NCBI GenBank assembly: GCA_011032825.1
Contig: JAADJZ010000003.1
Span: 2,046,001 to 2,110,000, forward strand
Direction of reading: 5' to 3'
DNA length: 64,000 nucleotides
DNA from: Massariosphaeria phaeospora
Lineage: Eukaryota; Ascomycota; Dothideomycetes; Pleosporales
Under the pieces are notes generated by a model. The model did not search any database and was not told the origin of the DNA. It worked only from the letters and a program-made list of their open reading frames with translations. Positions 1-10,316 of this stretch are shown piece by piece (the first letter of the stretch is position 1; the number at the start of each line of letters is the position of its first letter). Made by a program: the position numbers and the translations under genes.

Positions 1-556
1 TCCGCTTGGTGCCGGCTACAGGAGGCGGTGGGGCCATGTCCCCCTTCTTCTCCACCTTTTCGCGTATGATGGGCCCGATTTCGTGCTCGGCTAGATGATC
101 AAACTCGTCTTCAAGCTCTGGCTGCTGCGTCTCCGTCTCCGGCTCTCCGTCGTGCAGGTCCTCGCCCTTCCGCACCCGCTCGAGTAACCTCCTATCCAAG
201 CCTTTGACGAGATGGGTTGCTCTCAAGTCACCGCCCGTGATCTCCTGCACCAAGTTTTCAAATGTATCGCGGTCGATTTGACCCAGCTTCATGGCTTCTT
301 CGAGATTCTTAATGCGCTGTGCAAGCTCGTTGTTTTCATCGTCAGTCCGCGATTGCGTACGATCGACATAGCCAGCGGCGAGCTTAGTGCCCTTGGGCGC
401 GACCGATCTGAGCTTCTTCGCGGGGTGGGCTTTGGCGTTGCGCTCGGCGAACTGGCGGGCAAACTCAGCCTGCACTGAGTTGCGACCCACCTGGCGCCTG
501 GCAGTGCGGTCAGCATTACGTGCCACCGCTGTGTAGGCGGGGAAGGACATTTGCAT
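1..556 (-). CDS. Conserved fungal protein of unknown function, 3' end cut by the window edge
   Basis: An uninterrupted minus-strand frame runs from an ATG at 556 (a second in-frame ATG lies at 550) to the left edge, giving about 185 residues. The N-terminal 60 residues are basic and rich in Ala and Arg. A charged, probably coiled-coil stretch follows around residues 65-130 and contains ENNELAQRIKNLEEAMKLG. After that comes an acidic Glu/Asp-rich part and a PPPP run near the cut end. Codon use and the alternation of charged and hydrophobic residues look genuinely coding, and an upstream tandem repeat fits a promoter. I do not recognise the family. A small nuclear or RNA-processing protein is one guess from the charge pattern, but nothing in the sequence proves it. 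Confidence 0.6.
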   Translation of the reverse strand, partial: MQMSFPAYTAVARNADRTARRQVGRNSVQAEFARQFAERNAKAHPAKKLRSVAPKGTKLAAGYVDRTQSRTDDENNELAQRIKNLEEAMKLGQIDRDTFENLVQEITGGDLRATHLVKGLDRRLLERVRKGEDLHDGEPETETQQPELEDEFDHLAEHEIGPIIREKVEKKGDMAPPPPVAGTKR

Positions 557-772
557 GTCGCAAGGGGAGTCTCACGGCGTCATAGGGATGCTGGAGTGCT
601 TGCGGGCTCCTAGCACCGTGCCAGCTGGTCGCGTCGCTGGGGGCGAGCCCGCATCGCCATCCGGCTTGCGCGAACTAGCCAGCACGAGGCGCCGGAACTG
701 CTGGTTGTCCATGGCGGCGGGGGACGGCTCGAGACGGGCGCGTCGCTGTGCCTGAGGTGGTGGCTGGTTGTG

Positions 773-819
773 TGTTGCTGTGTTGCTGTGTTGCTGTGTT
801 GCTGTGTTGCTGTGTTGCG
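773..819. repeat. 8 bp microsatellite (TGTTGCTG)n
   Basis: Five perfect copies of TGTTGCTG and a sixth degenerate copy lie in the divergent intergenic space between the left-edge gene (start 556, minus) and the GH43 gene (start 1246, plus). The rest of 557-1137 has no convincing gene; the short ORFs there are low-complexity products of this repeat. Confidence 0.85.
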
Positions 820-1137
820 GCGCTGTCTGCTTTGCGTTGCTCGGCCATCGTGGGTCGCAAGGTTAAGAGGCGGCCCGAGCGCGGAGCCAAGGATGTACCT
901 AGGTAGGTGCGGGGTGGTGGCGCCCTCGGGAACTACCCCACAGCCCCGAATTGCCCCATCGAGCAACTGCGTCATACCTACCCCCTGTTTGTTTGTGGTT
1001 CCACGCCGCTCTTCTGCTCGTGCTCGCGTTTGCTCACTCGACCATGACCCGGTACTGCAAACGCAGGCTCTCGTTGACAGGCCCCCCCAGTGCCTGAATC
1101 AGCAGGACTGACACCGCTTCCCATCATGGAACCAGCC

Positions 1138-1145
1138 TATATAAG
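1138..1145 (+). promoter_or_regulatory. TATA box of the GH43 gene
   Basis: TATATAAG lies about 100 bp upstream of the GH43 start codon and is followed by a pyrimidine-rich leader (CT runs at about 1179-1215). This is the usual layout of a strongly regulated fungal promoter for a secreted enzyme. The assignment rests on motif and position only. Confidence 0.55.
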
Positions 1146-1245
1146 TTACCCGGGGGGCACAAATCCGCCGAACCTACTCCACCTCCCTCCCCCTCCCCCT
1201 CTCTCTCTCCACTTCTACTATTCCCAATTCCTCCTCTAGCGGACC

Positions 1246-2456
1246 ATGTTCTTACGAGTGGTTGCCTTTGTGGCTGCCTTGCTCGCTTCATCGGGCTTGT
1301 GCTGTGGCAATTCTACGACCAATGGCACATTTAGCAATCCCATCCTCAAGTCTGGGGGAGCGGATCCGTAAGTCGATTCCCAGTTGCGGGTCAAACTTTA
1401 CTAAACACTAAACAGATGGGTCATAAGCCATGACAACTACTACTACATGACCTATACTACCAACGACAACATTACGCTGCTGCGGAGTCGGGTTCTCACG
1501 TACGTGTATAGCTATATGGCGGGTGTGCCCATTCTTGGTGCATCTGAGCTAACATTTCTAGGGACTGGAACAATGCCGAGCAGAAACTGCTGTTCAAGCC
1601 TCCGCCCGGCCTCAACTACTCCACTGATATGTGGGCCCCCGAGCTTCACCAACTCGACGGAAAGTGGTACGTCATCTACACGGCCGACCCGAGGAACGAC
1701 TCGCCACCCCCCGAGATCGACATGTGGTGTGACTACAACTGCCCCGCTGTAAACCACCGCATGTTCGTACTAGAAGGGTCAGACTCCAATCCATGGACCT
1801 CCGTGTATTCATACAAGGCGGAACTCGATACATATGACCAGTTTGCGATTGACGGAACGTACTTCCAGCACGAAGGCAGCCTCTACCACATCTACAGTTG
1901 TTGGTTTCGAAAGTACGATGCCTGGCCGGCCAACCTCTGTATCAGCAAGTTATCGAACCCTTGGACGGTAGCGTCCCCGTTCTCGGAGCGCCAGGTTATC
2001 TCTGTACCGACCTATCCGTGGGAGAAAACACCCTATGGCCGACCCTTCAACGATCGCCTCTCTTCCAACGAAGCTCCTCAGCAACTGAACAACCCAACCA
2101 CTGGACAAAAATTTGTGGTTTACTCTGCTGCCCGCTCGGATAATCGCAACTACTGTCTCGCCCTCCTGGAGCTTGTAGGCGATCCCATGAATCCTTCGGA
2201 TTGGCGAAAGCATCCCGAGCCCGTCTTCTACCAGAATCCGCAAGAGAAGGCATACGGTGTGGGTCACGCGAGCTTTGTGAAGAGCCCCAACGAGAAAGAA
2301 GATTGGATCGTCTACCATGGGATGGTTGATCCTACTAATGGCTGGGGCGCACGGACTATCCGTGCACAAGCGTTCACATGGAATCAAGATGGTACACCGT
2401 CATTTCCTAGGCCGGGTTATGGACCATATGCGGTGCCTGGTGGGCAGAGCACTTAG
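1246..2456 (+). CDS. Secreted glycoside hydrolase family 43 enzyme (arabinanase/arabinofuranosidase or xylosidase type)
   Basis: Three exons (1246-1367, 1416-1499, 1562-2456) encode 366 residues. Residues 1 to about 20 form a signal peptide, and NxS/T sites follow, so the enzyme is exported. The mature part is one five-bladed GH43 propeller: the catalytic base is probably Asp40 in GGADPW, the WAPE motif is at 93-96, the pKa-modulating Asp is probably Asp166 in AIDGTYF, and the general acid is probably Glu239 in SNEAPQ. A conserved GHASF...DWIVYHG block lies near the C terminus. There is no carbohydrate-binding module. GH43 enzymes release arabinose or xylose from plant hemicellulose and pectin side chains; the exact substrate cannot be read here. 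Both introns are short GT-AG. The start is the first ATG after the TATA box and opens the signal peptide directly. Confidence 0.9.
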
Positions 2457-2914
2457 GGACGCGACTGGGCGGTTGAGACAGTCACTTGGATGCATGTGTG
2501 ACTTTGCAATGACTTTCGGCTACTTGTTATACGGCCTAACATCTGCAATACTTAGCCATGCGAGGGCAATGTATTCTAGTCACATACAGGGCTATATAAC
2601 ATAGAATCTACACATTCTCCTCCCGATTTGTTTAACCGCGGTCTCGGATGCAGTGCTAAATATCCCAAAATCGTGCAGTGCTAACGCGTAAAACAAGGAA
2701 ATAAATGCGTTCCAAGTTCGTTCAAACCGTTAGCGGTGACGCACGCGCCATGTGGGGTAGATGCAGCTCAGGCGGGGTGCAGTGGAATCGTTGTTGATCA
2801 GCTTCCTACCAGATCTCCTCTATTATCTCAGCACAAGCTTGCTCCCCCACAACTTCACCTACACTTGTGCTCCAACATCAAATATGCCTCGTCCTGCAGA
2901 TCTTACTCTCCATC
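2457..2914. other. Intergenic, GH43 to AVO2-like gene
   Basis: It holds the 3' flank of the GH43 gene and the leader of the ankyrin gene. Two overlapping short plus-strand ORFs (2736-2930 and 2761-3036) have no domain and no matching splice phase, so I treat them as leader sequence. Confidence 0.6.
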
Positions 2915-3988
2915 ATGTATGCTGCACTGATTTTATTGGTAGATGCGACACCCAATGTACTGATATCAATGTAACAGGATTGACGCACCTCGACGGCTCC
3001 GCCGCGCAATTCTACTCAATGACCTCTCACTCGTGAAACGTATCGTCAGAAACAACCCAAACTACCTGCGTAACCCAGACTTCGAGGACAAGAGCAACAC
3101 ATCGTTGCATTTGGCTGCGAAGCATGGTTTCGCGCATATCGCTGTATGTTAATTGGCAATTTTACTATAGGATACACACTCACATGAACCATGACTGACT
3201 GTTGCTGCGTATAGGAGTTTCTCATAGAAGCTGGCCACGAAGATGAGATAGTGAGCCGCAACAATGATTGGGAAACCCCGCTCATGTTGGCCGCGATGGC
3301 TGGTAAGGAAGACATGGGGGTCATGTTCGCAAAGCGGTTCCCAGAGTGCATCTCGTGGCAGAACAGGGCAGGGCTTGATGCGGTATGTTTTCCTTCAAGA
3401 TCTGCCCGCTATTACGCAAACTAGCTGACGCATAACCAGCTCATGCTCTCCTGCAAATCCGGCGCCGGGACGCTCCAATTGATTCCCACACTCCTCCTCC
3501 ACGCCCCCTCTATCCTTAGTTCCTACGACCAGGCCGGAAACACGGCCCTGCACCATGCCAGTGCAGCGGGCGAATTGAAAGCACTCCGAATGCTCCTTCA
3601 ATACGGCGCCAATCCTCTGGCACAGAATGCATACTCGTGGACTCCAGTGCATTACTCGGCAACTCCAGCCGCTGAAGCCTACTTCTCAACGCTGATCATC
3701 GAGTTTGAGAAGAAAAAGGCAGAGGGCAAGAGGGAAATGAGGGAGCGAGAACGGCAAAGAAATGCCGGAGTGAGACTGGTTACCAATGAGGAGGAGGCAC
3801 CGGGTGGGGGTGAGGTTGTTGAGAGACAAAGAGCGCGAGACGATGCCGCAATAGCAGGATTGCCAGCACCCGGGATGGACTGGAGTCCGGTGGAGAAAAG
3901 GAGGGCCATGACACCTACTGAAGGAAGAAATGCAACATGGGCCTTCATAAACGAAGGTGCTAGACCGCGAGCGGGAAGCGGGCAGTAG
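2915..3988 (+). CDS. AVO2: Ankyrin-repeat protein resembling TORC2 subunit Avo2
   Basis: Four exons (2915-2916, 2978-3143, 3215-3382, 3440-3988) encode 294 residues. The N terminus (MIDAPRRLRRAILLNDLSL) lines up with the start of yeast Avo2, and about four ankyrin repeats follow (SNTSLHLAAKHGFAHIAEFL, WETPLMLAAMAGKED, GNTALHHASAAGELKALRML, SWTPVHYSA). The C-terminal third is charged and probably helical (EFEKKKAEGKREMRERERQ), ending in a conserved tail with MDWSPVEKRRAMTPTEGRN. Avo2 is a peripheral subunit of TOR complex 2 at the plasma membrane. No ATG exists in the coding frame of exon 2. Splicing the GTATGC donor at 2917 to the AG at 2977 joins AT to G and creates the start codon. Assignment to Avo2 rests on remembered similarity; a generic ankyrin protein is the alternative. 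Confidence 0.75.
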
Positions 3989-4264
3989 GCGACATCGGGA
4001 GACTAAACTATTGACCAGTAGATATAGTAGGTCCTAGTGTTGAGATACAGGTCCAGCAGGATCAAACAATTGAGTTCACTCACGGTAGTCTACTAGTTTG
4101 AGTTTTGCTGCAAGGGTGAACATTTGTTGTATGACCAAGACTTATCTAATACACCAAAAGTCGTAATTAGTGTTTGCATTTCCCTATCAAGTTGCTCTAT
4201 CGGTGTTGTTCGGGAATGCCACTATCGTACACCTAGAACAGACACAACCACCCTATTTCGCCAA

Positions 4265-6014
4265 CTATAGTCCGTCAAAGTCTCCTCCGGCGTCGTCCTC
4301 ATCGATGTCGCCCTCTTGAATCTCTTTTGCAAGCTCGCGCTCCCTTTCCCTAGCTTCCTGGGCGTTTTTGAGCTCCAGACGGTGCTGGTTCATGGGATAT
4401 CTCATAGCCTTGACACACTCGTCGTGCAGCGTCAGACAGGCCCGGATACGCTCATGGAAAGCCTCGCCAGGCTCGCGGGTAGCATAAACATCCCCGGCCT
4501 GCTTTGTTTGCATGAAGCCCTTTTCATGATCGATCGAAGCCTCGATGACACCGTCGCGGATGGCCTTGGCGACAATGTACTCGGCGGACTCCTCGCTCTC
4601 TAGCCCAAGCCGGATGCAGATGTCTCGCAACGAGATGCGTGAATAGGAAAGCGACAGCATGCGGATACCGGTTTTGATGACATTTTGCCGAAGACGCAGG
4701 ATCAGGGTGTAGGTGCCGTCCCGATGGAATGTCGACGAGAAGGTCTGAACAATCTTCAAGAAGCCTTGGAGATCTCCAATGCGGACTGCCTGAATAAGGC
4801 GGAAGTAGGGCTCCAGGGCACGCTCCAGGCGCGGTTGACTGAAGACGGCACGTTCAGGGATGTCACCCATGAGCAATTCGACCACAATCAGGAGCTTGGT
4901 TGAGGCCTGGTAGAAGCCAGTCGCTACCGAGTTTGTAGGCGACTTGCGGGTAGCGCTGATGAGGTGCTCGTGAGCCTCGGTGTAAGATAGCTGGATGGCC
5001 CGTATACGCCCCAAGTAGTACAGATACCGGGCAACCTGGTTGTTGGGGGCGTTCGCGGGGAATTGGGTCTGCGAGACCAGGAGATCGGCTTGGGTGATGT
5101 CGGCCGTTGAGAGGTAATTCCGAAGGAGGAGTGTCGTGACCGAGGCCTGCGTGTCCTGGTCTTTTCGGAGCACGGCACTGCGCAGCGCGGCCAGCAGCTT
5201 GCCGCGGAGGTCTATCACGGGCGACTGCTTGGACGGCGGCTTAGGGTCTAGCTCTTCGTGGAACAGCGAAAAGTAGAAGTAGGCTTTTGCGGCCAGCGAG
5301 TCGAGCGTGCGTCTGTTGAGCTCGCGGATCTTGTCAACCAGGGTGGCGGAGAAGTCGGCGCCGTCTTCGAAGTCGCTCGCGTCGTAGAGGTACACCTGTG
5401 GCAGTTAGCGGCGGCGAGGGGAGCGGTACACACGGCTGACACGCACCTGTATCAAAATAGCTATGTACACGTCGATCTCGGGTATAGGCTCCTTGGTGTT
5501 CGTCTTGTTCTGCTGCACCTCTTCCTTGTACTGGGCGACGACGGCCTGGATGGCTTCGCCGTCCATGTTGACGGCCTCCATGAGCACGCGGGCCGTGGGG
5601 TTGCTGGGCGAATACGTCAGGACGATGACGGAGCACAGCACGCGGTCGGTGAGGCGCTTGCGGAGCGACGAGATGGAGCGCAGGGCGCGCAGGGTGAAGC
5701 GGGCATCGAACTGGGCCACGGCGCGCTCGAGCAGGGTGAAGTTGATGCGGATGTCTTTGGCGACGGGGTCAGCGCTGTGCGGATGCAGATACTTGATGGC
5801 GGCCAGGCTCGTGGCAATCATGAACGTGCGGCACATGCGGCCCTGCTGTGACGACGCCGTGCAGTAGGCGCACGAGCAGGCAAAGCGCACCGTGGCCATG
5901 GCGTGCGGACGGGCGTGGGAACGGAGGCGACTCACCTACGATGGCCTTTTGCTCGACCTGCTCGGCGGGCGCTGGCTCGGCGGCAGCGACGACGCCTTCC
6001 ATGGACTCGGCCAT
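4265..6014 (-). CDS. RPN3: 26S proteasome regulatory subunit Rpn3 (PSMD3 family)
   Basis: Minus-strand exons 6014-5936, about 5754-5447 and 5395-4265 give about 505 residues, close to other Rpn3 proteins. Rpn3 is a non-ATPase lid subunit of the 19S particle and helps hold the lid together. The helical-repeat region carries family blocks such as NFTLLERAVAQFDARFTLR and VARYLYYLGRIRAIQLSY. The PCI domain follows, with GTYTLILRLRQNVIKTG and the winged-helix segment SYSRISLRDI...AKAIRDGVIEASI. The acidic tail ends in DDAGGDFDGL. Intron 2 (5396-5446) is certain. The intron 1 acceptor was chosen because GTGAGT at 5935 and the AG at 5755 keep phase and give DIRINFTLLER; other acceptors are possible. 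It shares a repeat-rich promoter with SPC34. Confidence 0.92.
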
Positions 6015-6448
6015 GGCTGCTGCTGGCTGGCGCGGAGGGGAGGGGACGGGCGCCGCGGGAGAAGCGAAGGCGCGGGAGAGGAGGGACGAGGACGAGGAAG
6101 AGCAGGAGGGAGCGGCGGCAGAGAGGCCACAGCAGGGCGGACGTGCGGGCGGTGGGAGCAGCGAGGTGGAGGTGGAGATGTCGATGTCGGGGAGTTGGAG
6201 TCGCTGCGACGGACGCAGCTCAACAAGCTCGCCTGGGAGCGGTGCCGGGCGGTGATGGGTGATGGCAGGCCCGGCGGCGGCAGCACGTTTCGCCGCCGGC
6301 CGCGCCGATTGTTGGCCCGGAGCAGCCTTGCACGGGTGGCAGTGACCCCGCCGGCCCCTTGCCTCCTTCCCTCCACCACCGCCGCTGCGAGAGCTGACGA
6401 CGGCCCCCGGGCAGGCGCACCGTTCTTACCCGCCACCCCGCCAGCCCA

Positions 6449-6508
6449 CTGCTGCCACTGCTGCCGGACTGCTGCCACTGCTGCCGGACTGCTGCCACTG
6501 CTGCCAGA
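6449..6508. repeat. Three tandem copies of a 20 bp GC-rich unit
   Basis: CTGCTGCCACTGCTGCCGGA occurs three times head to tail, the last copy with one change, in the divergent RPN3/SPC34 promoter. Confidence 0.9.
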
Positions 6509-6550
6509 CTGCTGCTGCACTCGGCGCACTGCTGCTGCCCTCCTGCTCGC

Positions 6551-6660
6551 CAGCTCTTACCCATCACCCCACCACCCCGCCCGCAACTGCTGCCACTGCC
6601 ACTGCCAGCTCTTACCCACCACCCACCACCCCGCCCGCAACTGCTGCCACTGCCACTGCC
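6551..6660. repeat. Tandem duplication of a ~54 bp block just upstream of SPC34
   Basis: Two near-identical copies (6551-6604 and 6606-6660) both begin CAGCTCTTACCCA and end in CTGCCACTGCCACTG. The second copy ends 8 bp before the SPC34 start codon, so any leader must run through it. Together with the 20 bp repeat it fills most of the 653 bp between the two divergent start codons. Confidence 0.85.
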
Positions 6661-6667
6661 ACTGCCC

Positions 6668-7563
6668 ATGGCGCTCCTCGAGGCCCACCTCGACCAGATC
6701 GCCCTCTGCGCCGCCTCCATCGCCGACTTGCCGTAGGCCGCCCGCCCTCTTGCTGGTCCTGTCTGACCCCGCTCGCGGCTGAACGCGTGCCAGATTCCCC
6801 CGCCCGAACATCTTCACCAATGCCCTGCTGCAGCAACACGACATCACCTCGCTGATCCGCGACACCGAGTCGCACGAGCGCGCCCTCTTCTCGGTGCCGC
6901 CGCCGCCGCCGCTGCCAAAGGCACAGGACCCGTCAGTAAGCTCCAACCGAAGAAACACTGTATTCAGCACCAATGGCAGCGGAGCCACCATCTCCGGGGG
7001 CGGCGCAAACGCTGTTCGCGCCCCCAAGCGGAACACGGCTGTGGCAGCTGTCCTAGGCACCGAGTTGGTCGAGCGCATCCGGAGGGGTGGCGGCGGCGGC
7101 GCTGGTACCGGCCTGGGCTATCGCACGCTGGACGGGGGCAACCGGGCTGAGGTGGACGTCGAGACGCTGCTCGAAGGTGCCGAGAAGCTTCTCGGAGTCT
7201 AGTACGAACAACCCCATGTCATGCTACACTATACTGACCAAGTACAGCCCCATAGCGGGCGCGCGCGAGCGTATAATGGCCATGCGTCAGCGCCACGCGA
7301 CACTTGAGGCGTCTTTGGAGCACTACGAGTATCGCCTTGCAGAGCAGACTGCCCAGCTAGGTAGACTGAACCGTGGACGAGATTACATAGACGACGAGCC
7401 TGCCGAAGCCTCTACGGATACTCACGCCCCGGTATTCCAACCTATGACCTACGAAGATCTACGGCGTGAAGAGGAAGAGGTCAGGCAATTAGAGAAAAAG
7501 AAGCGAGGCCTAGAAGATCGCGTCCAATCTATGGGCAAGGACATATCCGGCGTGCTGCGGTGA
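6668..7563 (+). CDS. SPC34: DASH complex subunit Spc34
   Basis: Three exons (6668-6732, 6794-7201, 7248-7563) encode 262 residues. Spc34 is one of ten DASH/Dam1 subunits that ring kinetochore microtubules and couple chromosomes to the spindle. The family start is clear: MALLEAHLDQIALCAASIAD, then FPRPNIFTNALL, HDITSLIRDTE and HERALFSV. A Gly/Pro-rich linker follows at about residues 65-130, and a long C-terminal coiled coil (about 165-260) holds MAMRQRHATLEASLEHYEYR and REEEEVRQLEKKKRGLE. The second intron is only 46 nt. Its phase-2 join makes VYPIAGARERI. The frame and the first ATG are fixed by the conserved N terminus. Divergent from RPN3. Confidence 0.9.
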
Positions 7564-8125
7564 AGGGCTGAAGTTGCTACCATAAGACGTAATACCGCAT
7601 AGGAAGATTTGTAGAAACATTATTTAGGCCTGTATTCGGACGTTGCGCTCGTACTAGTATGTTACATTGCCACCCGATAGGGTTCCCATTGACATTGCAC
7701 CAGTACCAACACTTCCTCTCCATGTGTTACGTTCCGACATTACACTTCCTCGAGCATTATTTACAGCTGTAGTTTTTGTATTAAAAAACACTATCCGCCG
7801 TAACCGGCGCCTCTCTGCTAACCACCTGCACACCCCATTTGCTGACTGGTAGTGCTGAGATGATGCCAATTACTAAGCTGAAGCGATGGGTATATATTCG
7901 ACGAGGGGCTCATCTCAAATTGAAAGTTGAATGCAAGCAAAGCACCCGTACACACCACACCAACCACATTTGAAATAGTTTTGATATCCCTGCATCATTA
8001 AACTTCTCAATTCCTCTTCACTGCTACAAGTATCTCACTCAAACGTTCGTCATTGGTATTGGAGAAACCCACTGTACTGTACAACTATCTGAACCAGTCG
8101 GAGGCCTGTCTAATAACACCGTTCC
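7564..8125. other. Intergenic, SPC34 to nitroalkane oxidase
   Basis: AT-richer non-coding stretch; a TATATATT-like run at about 7891 may be promoter sequence of the downstream oxidase. No gene seen. Confidence 0.5.
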
Positions 8126-9656
8126 ATGATGGTCGACTTCACGCTCACCGACAAGCAAAAGACACTCCGCAAAAATGCACACGCGTTTGCACAGCACGTT
8201 CTCGCTAACGCGTCAGAACTCTACGCTCACCTACCTGACCAACGCGCTCGGTTCGAAGCCACGCTACCGATCTACCGCAAAGCTGTAGAATCTGGGTTGA
8301 TCAAGGGTCAAGTCCCAGTACCTCTTGGCGGCACATCGGGCTCTCTGATCGAGGCTGCCATCGTAGTTGAGGAGTTTTACTCTGTGGAGCCAAGTGCTGC
8401 GTTGACCATTTTCGGGACTGGGCTTGGTCTAACTCCCTTGATTCTAGCCGGTAGTCCTGAACAGCATGCGAAGTATTTGAAACCATTCTTGGTCACGGAG
8501 GGTGCGCCTCTTGCCAGTTTTGTGCATTCGGAACCAAATGGCACCGCGAACTGGCTTGAAAAAGGGGCTCCGGGCTTGAATACCACTGCATATAAGGATG
8601 GACACGAGTGGATTGTTGATGGTGAGAAGGCAAGTACTCAGCACTAATTCTTCATTCGTGTGTCTCTGTCGCATGGACTCAGTGGTTCCTGCATATTGTT
8701 TTCTTGTTATACCTCTAAGATTACCCGCTACTGTTTTGACATATCCCCTAACCGTGTCCTTGTGTCGTTCTGATGTTCATTAGTAACTTCATACTACAGC
8801 TCTGGACAACAAATAGCAGTGGCTGGGATCAGCGTGGCGCAGACATTCAGTGTGTTGTATGTCGACAGTCGCACCCTAGCGTCAAGCAGGATCCTGCCTC
8901 CGACCCGGCATCACATATCCTCATCCTCATCATAACACGGGAGGACATTGCTCGAAACGATTCATGTGCGTACGCTATCCTGGGCGACCCTGAACTTGCG
9001 GGTCACAAATCCGCTATTGGACCTCACTCACGCTTTTCCAACTTTCGCGTCCCAGCGGCCAATCTTCTTTGTGCACCGGGCCAAGGATCGCAGGTCGTAG
9101 AGCAGACATTCGGATCTAGTGCGGCGCTGGTAGGCGCCATGTGCGTTGGCATCATGCGCGCCGCATTCGAGGCAGCCCTCAAATTCTGCAAGGAAGAGAA
9201 GAGAGGCGGCACAGCTAGCATTATTGAGAGACAGAGCGTGAGCGATCGGCTGGTGGATATCAAGATGAGAGTTGAAACCGCACGGATGCTGACCTGGAAG
9301 GCATTGAGTGGTATTGAACACGGACCGGGGAGTTGGGAACAACGACTAGAGACTGCACTCGAGGCCAAGATTTGGTGTAGCGAGCAGGCAACCAGGGCCG
9401 TTGTGGATGCCATGAGTGTGGTTGGGATGTGAGTGGACCATTCCCCCGAAGTTTTAACATTACATTTTAGTACAAAGTTGCTCATACCATAACCAGGAAA
9501 TCTTATGCATTGGATCAGCCGTTCTCGAGGCTTTTGCAAGATGCAGCTTGTCTTCCTCTCTTTGACGGCGGTAATGTTGGTGTGAGGAGGAGGCAGTTGG
9601 AGAAAATATTTCAGAGAGAGGACTATGAACCGTGGGGATCGACTTATGGAAATTGA
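8126..9656 (+). CDS. Nitroalkane oxidase (acyl-CoA dehydrogenase superfamily flavoenzyme)
   Basis: Three exons (8126-8629, 8800-9428, 9497-9656) encode 430 residues; an alternative start at 8129 begins MVDF, as in Fusarium nitroalkane oxidase. The FAD enzyme oxidises neutral nitroalkanes to aldehyde or ketone plus nitrite and H2O2. Sequence blocks follow the Fusarium oxysporum enzyme along the whole length: KGQVPVPLGGT, HSEPNGTANWL, GEKLWTTNSSGWD, AALVGAMCVG, VVGMKSYALDQPFSRLL and the C-terminal FDGGNVGVRRRQ. In this last motif the catalytic position is Asp401 rather than the Glu of acyl-CoA dehydrogenases, and Arg408 matches the conserved active-site Arg. Intron 1 (170 nt) begins with GC, not GT. 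Only that splice gives the family motif GEKLW. No peroxisomal targeting signal is visible (ends STYGN). Confidence 0.88.
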
Positions 9657-10316
9657 ATATGTTAGGAAAACAAAGCAGTCAACGACAGCTCGGGGAGACG
9701 CATTCGTTATAAGTGTGTATCCACTCCAGACGTTCCCTTACGCAACGCGAACATGCATCTGTGGCGACCACGTGTTCACGTGCTACCCTTACTTCTCAGT
9801 AGGCAGCAAATATGGACGGAGCTAAAGGTGGGTGAACGGTTATGAGTCGTCGTTCTCTGTCGTTCTCTGTCTTCCTCATCACCAGGCAATATTGCAATCC
9901 ACTCTGGCGGAATCAGTTCCCGGTAAGGACTCTACTCATTCGTACAATCCTCTTCTCAGCGTTGTATATTTTGGCATATGATCAGGACTCTACCCTTTGC
10001 CTTCACAAGGCCCTGCCGTATCCAGTATACTTGATAATACCTTGGATGAACTAATAGAAGTGAGAGCGCGTAGATCTGCGTTAGGCGTCAGGCGTCAGGC
10101 GTACAAATTTCAGACTCAACCCGGATTTGTTGCTACCATGGGTATTAAATTACTACAAAGCAGGAGATACAGTACACGATGATCTTTGACGAGAATTTTG
10201 GTCAAGAAACATGAAATCGGTGAGCGGTAGAACTTCAGTAATGATGTTGGTGGAATTAGGAACTTCCCCCAAAATATGCCAAAGTAGAAAATGTGAGGAG
10301 CGATGATAGCGTGTGT
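9657..10316. other. Intergenic, nitroalkane oxidase to flotillin (convergent)
   Basis: Tail-to-tail space. It contains GCGTTAGGCGTCAGGCGTCAGGCGT (a short GTCAGGC repeat, about 10078-10100) and one copy of a dispersed 25 bp motif (10007-10030). No gene seen. Confidence 0.5.
10007..10030 (-). repeat. Dispersed 25 bp motif, copy A
   Basis: AAGGCCCTGCCGTATCCAGTATAC. Related copies are at 12248-12271, 16174-16198 and 23021-23045. This copy and 12248 read on the plus strand in the opposite sense to the other two. Confidence 0.5.

Noticed and set aside
773..819. CRISPR-like array
   Set aside because: Contiguous 8 bp units without spacers: a microsatellite in a eukaryotic genome. The same holds for the other tandem arrays.
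5258..5851. 197-codon plus-strand ORF opposite RPN3
   Set aside because: Mirror of conserved Rpn3 exons; no domain of its own.
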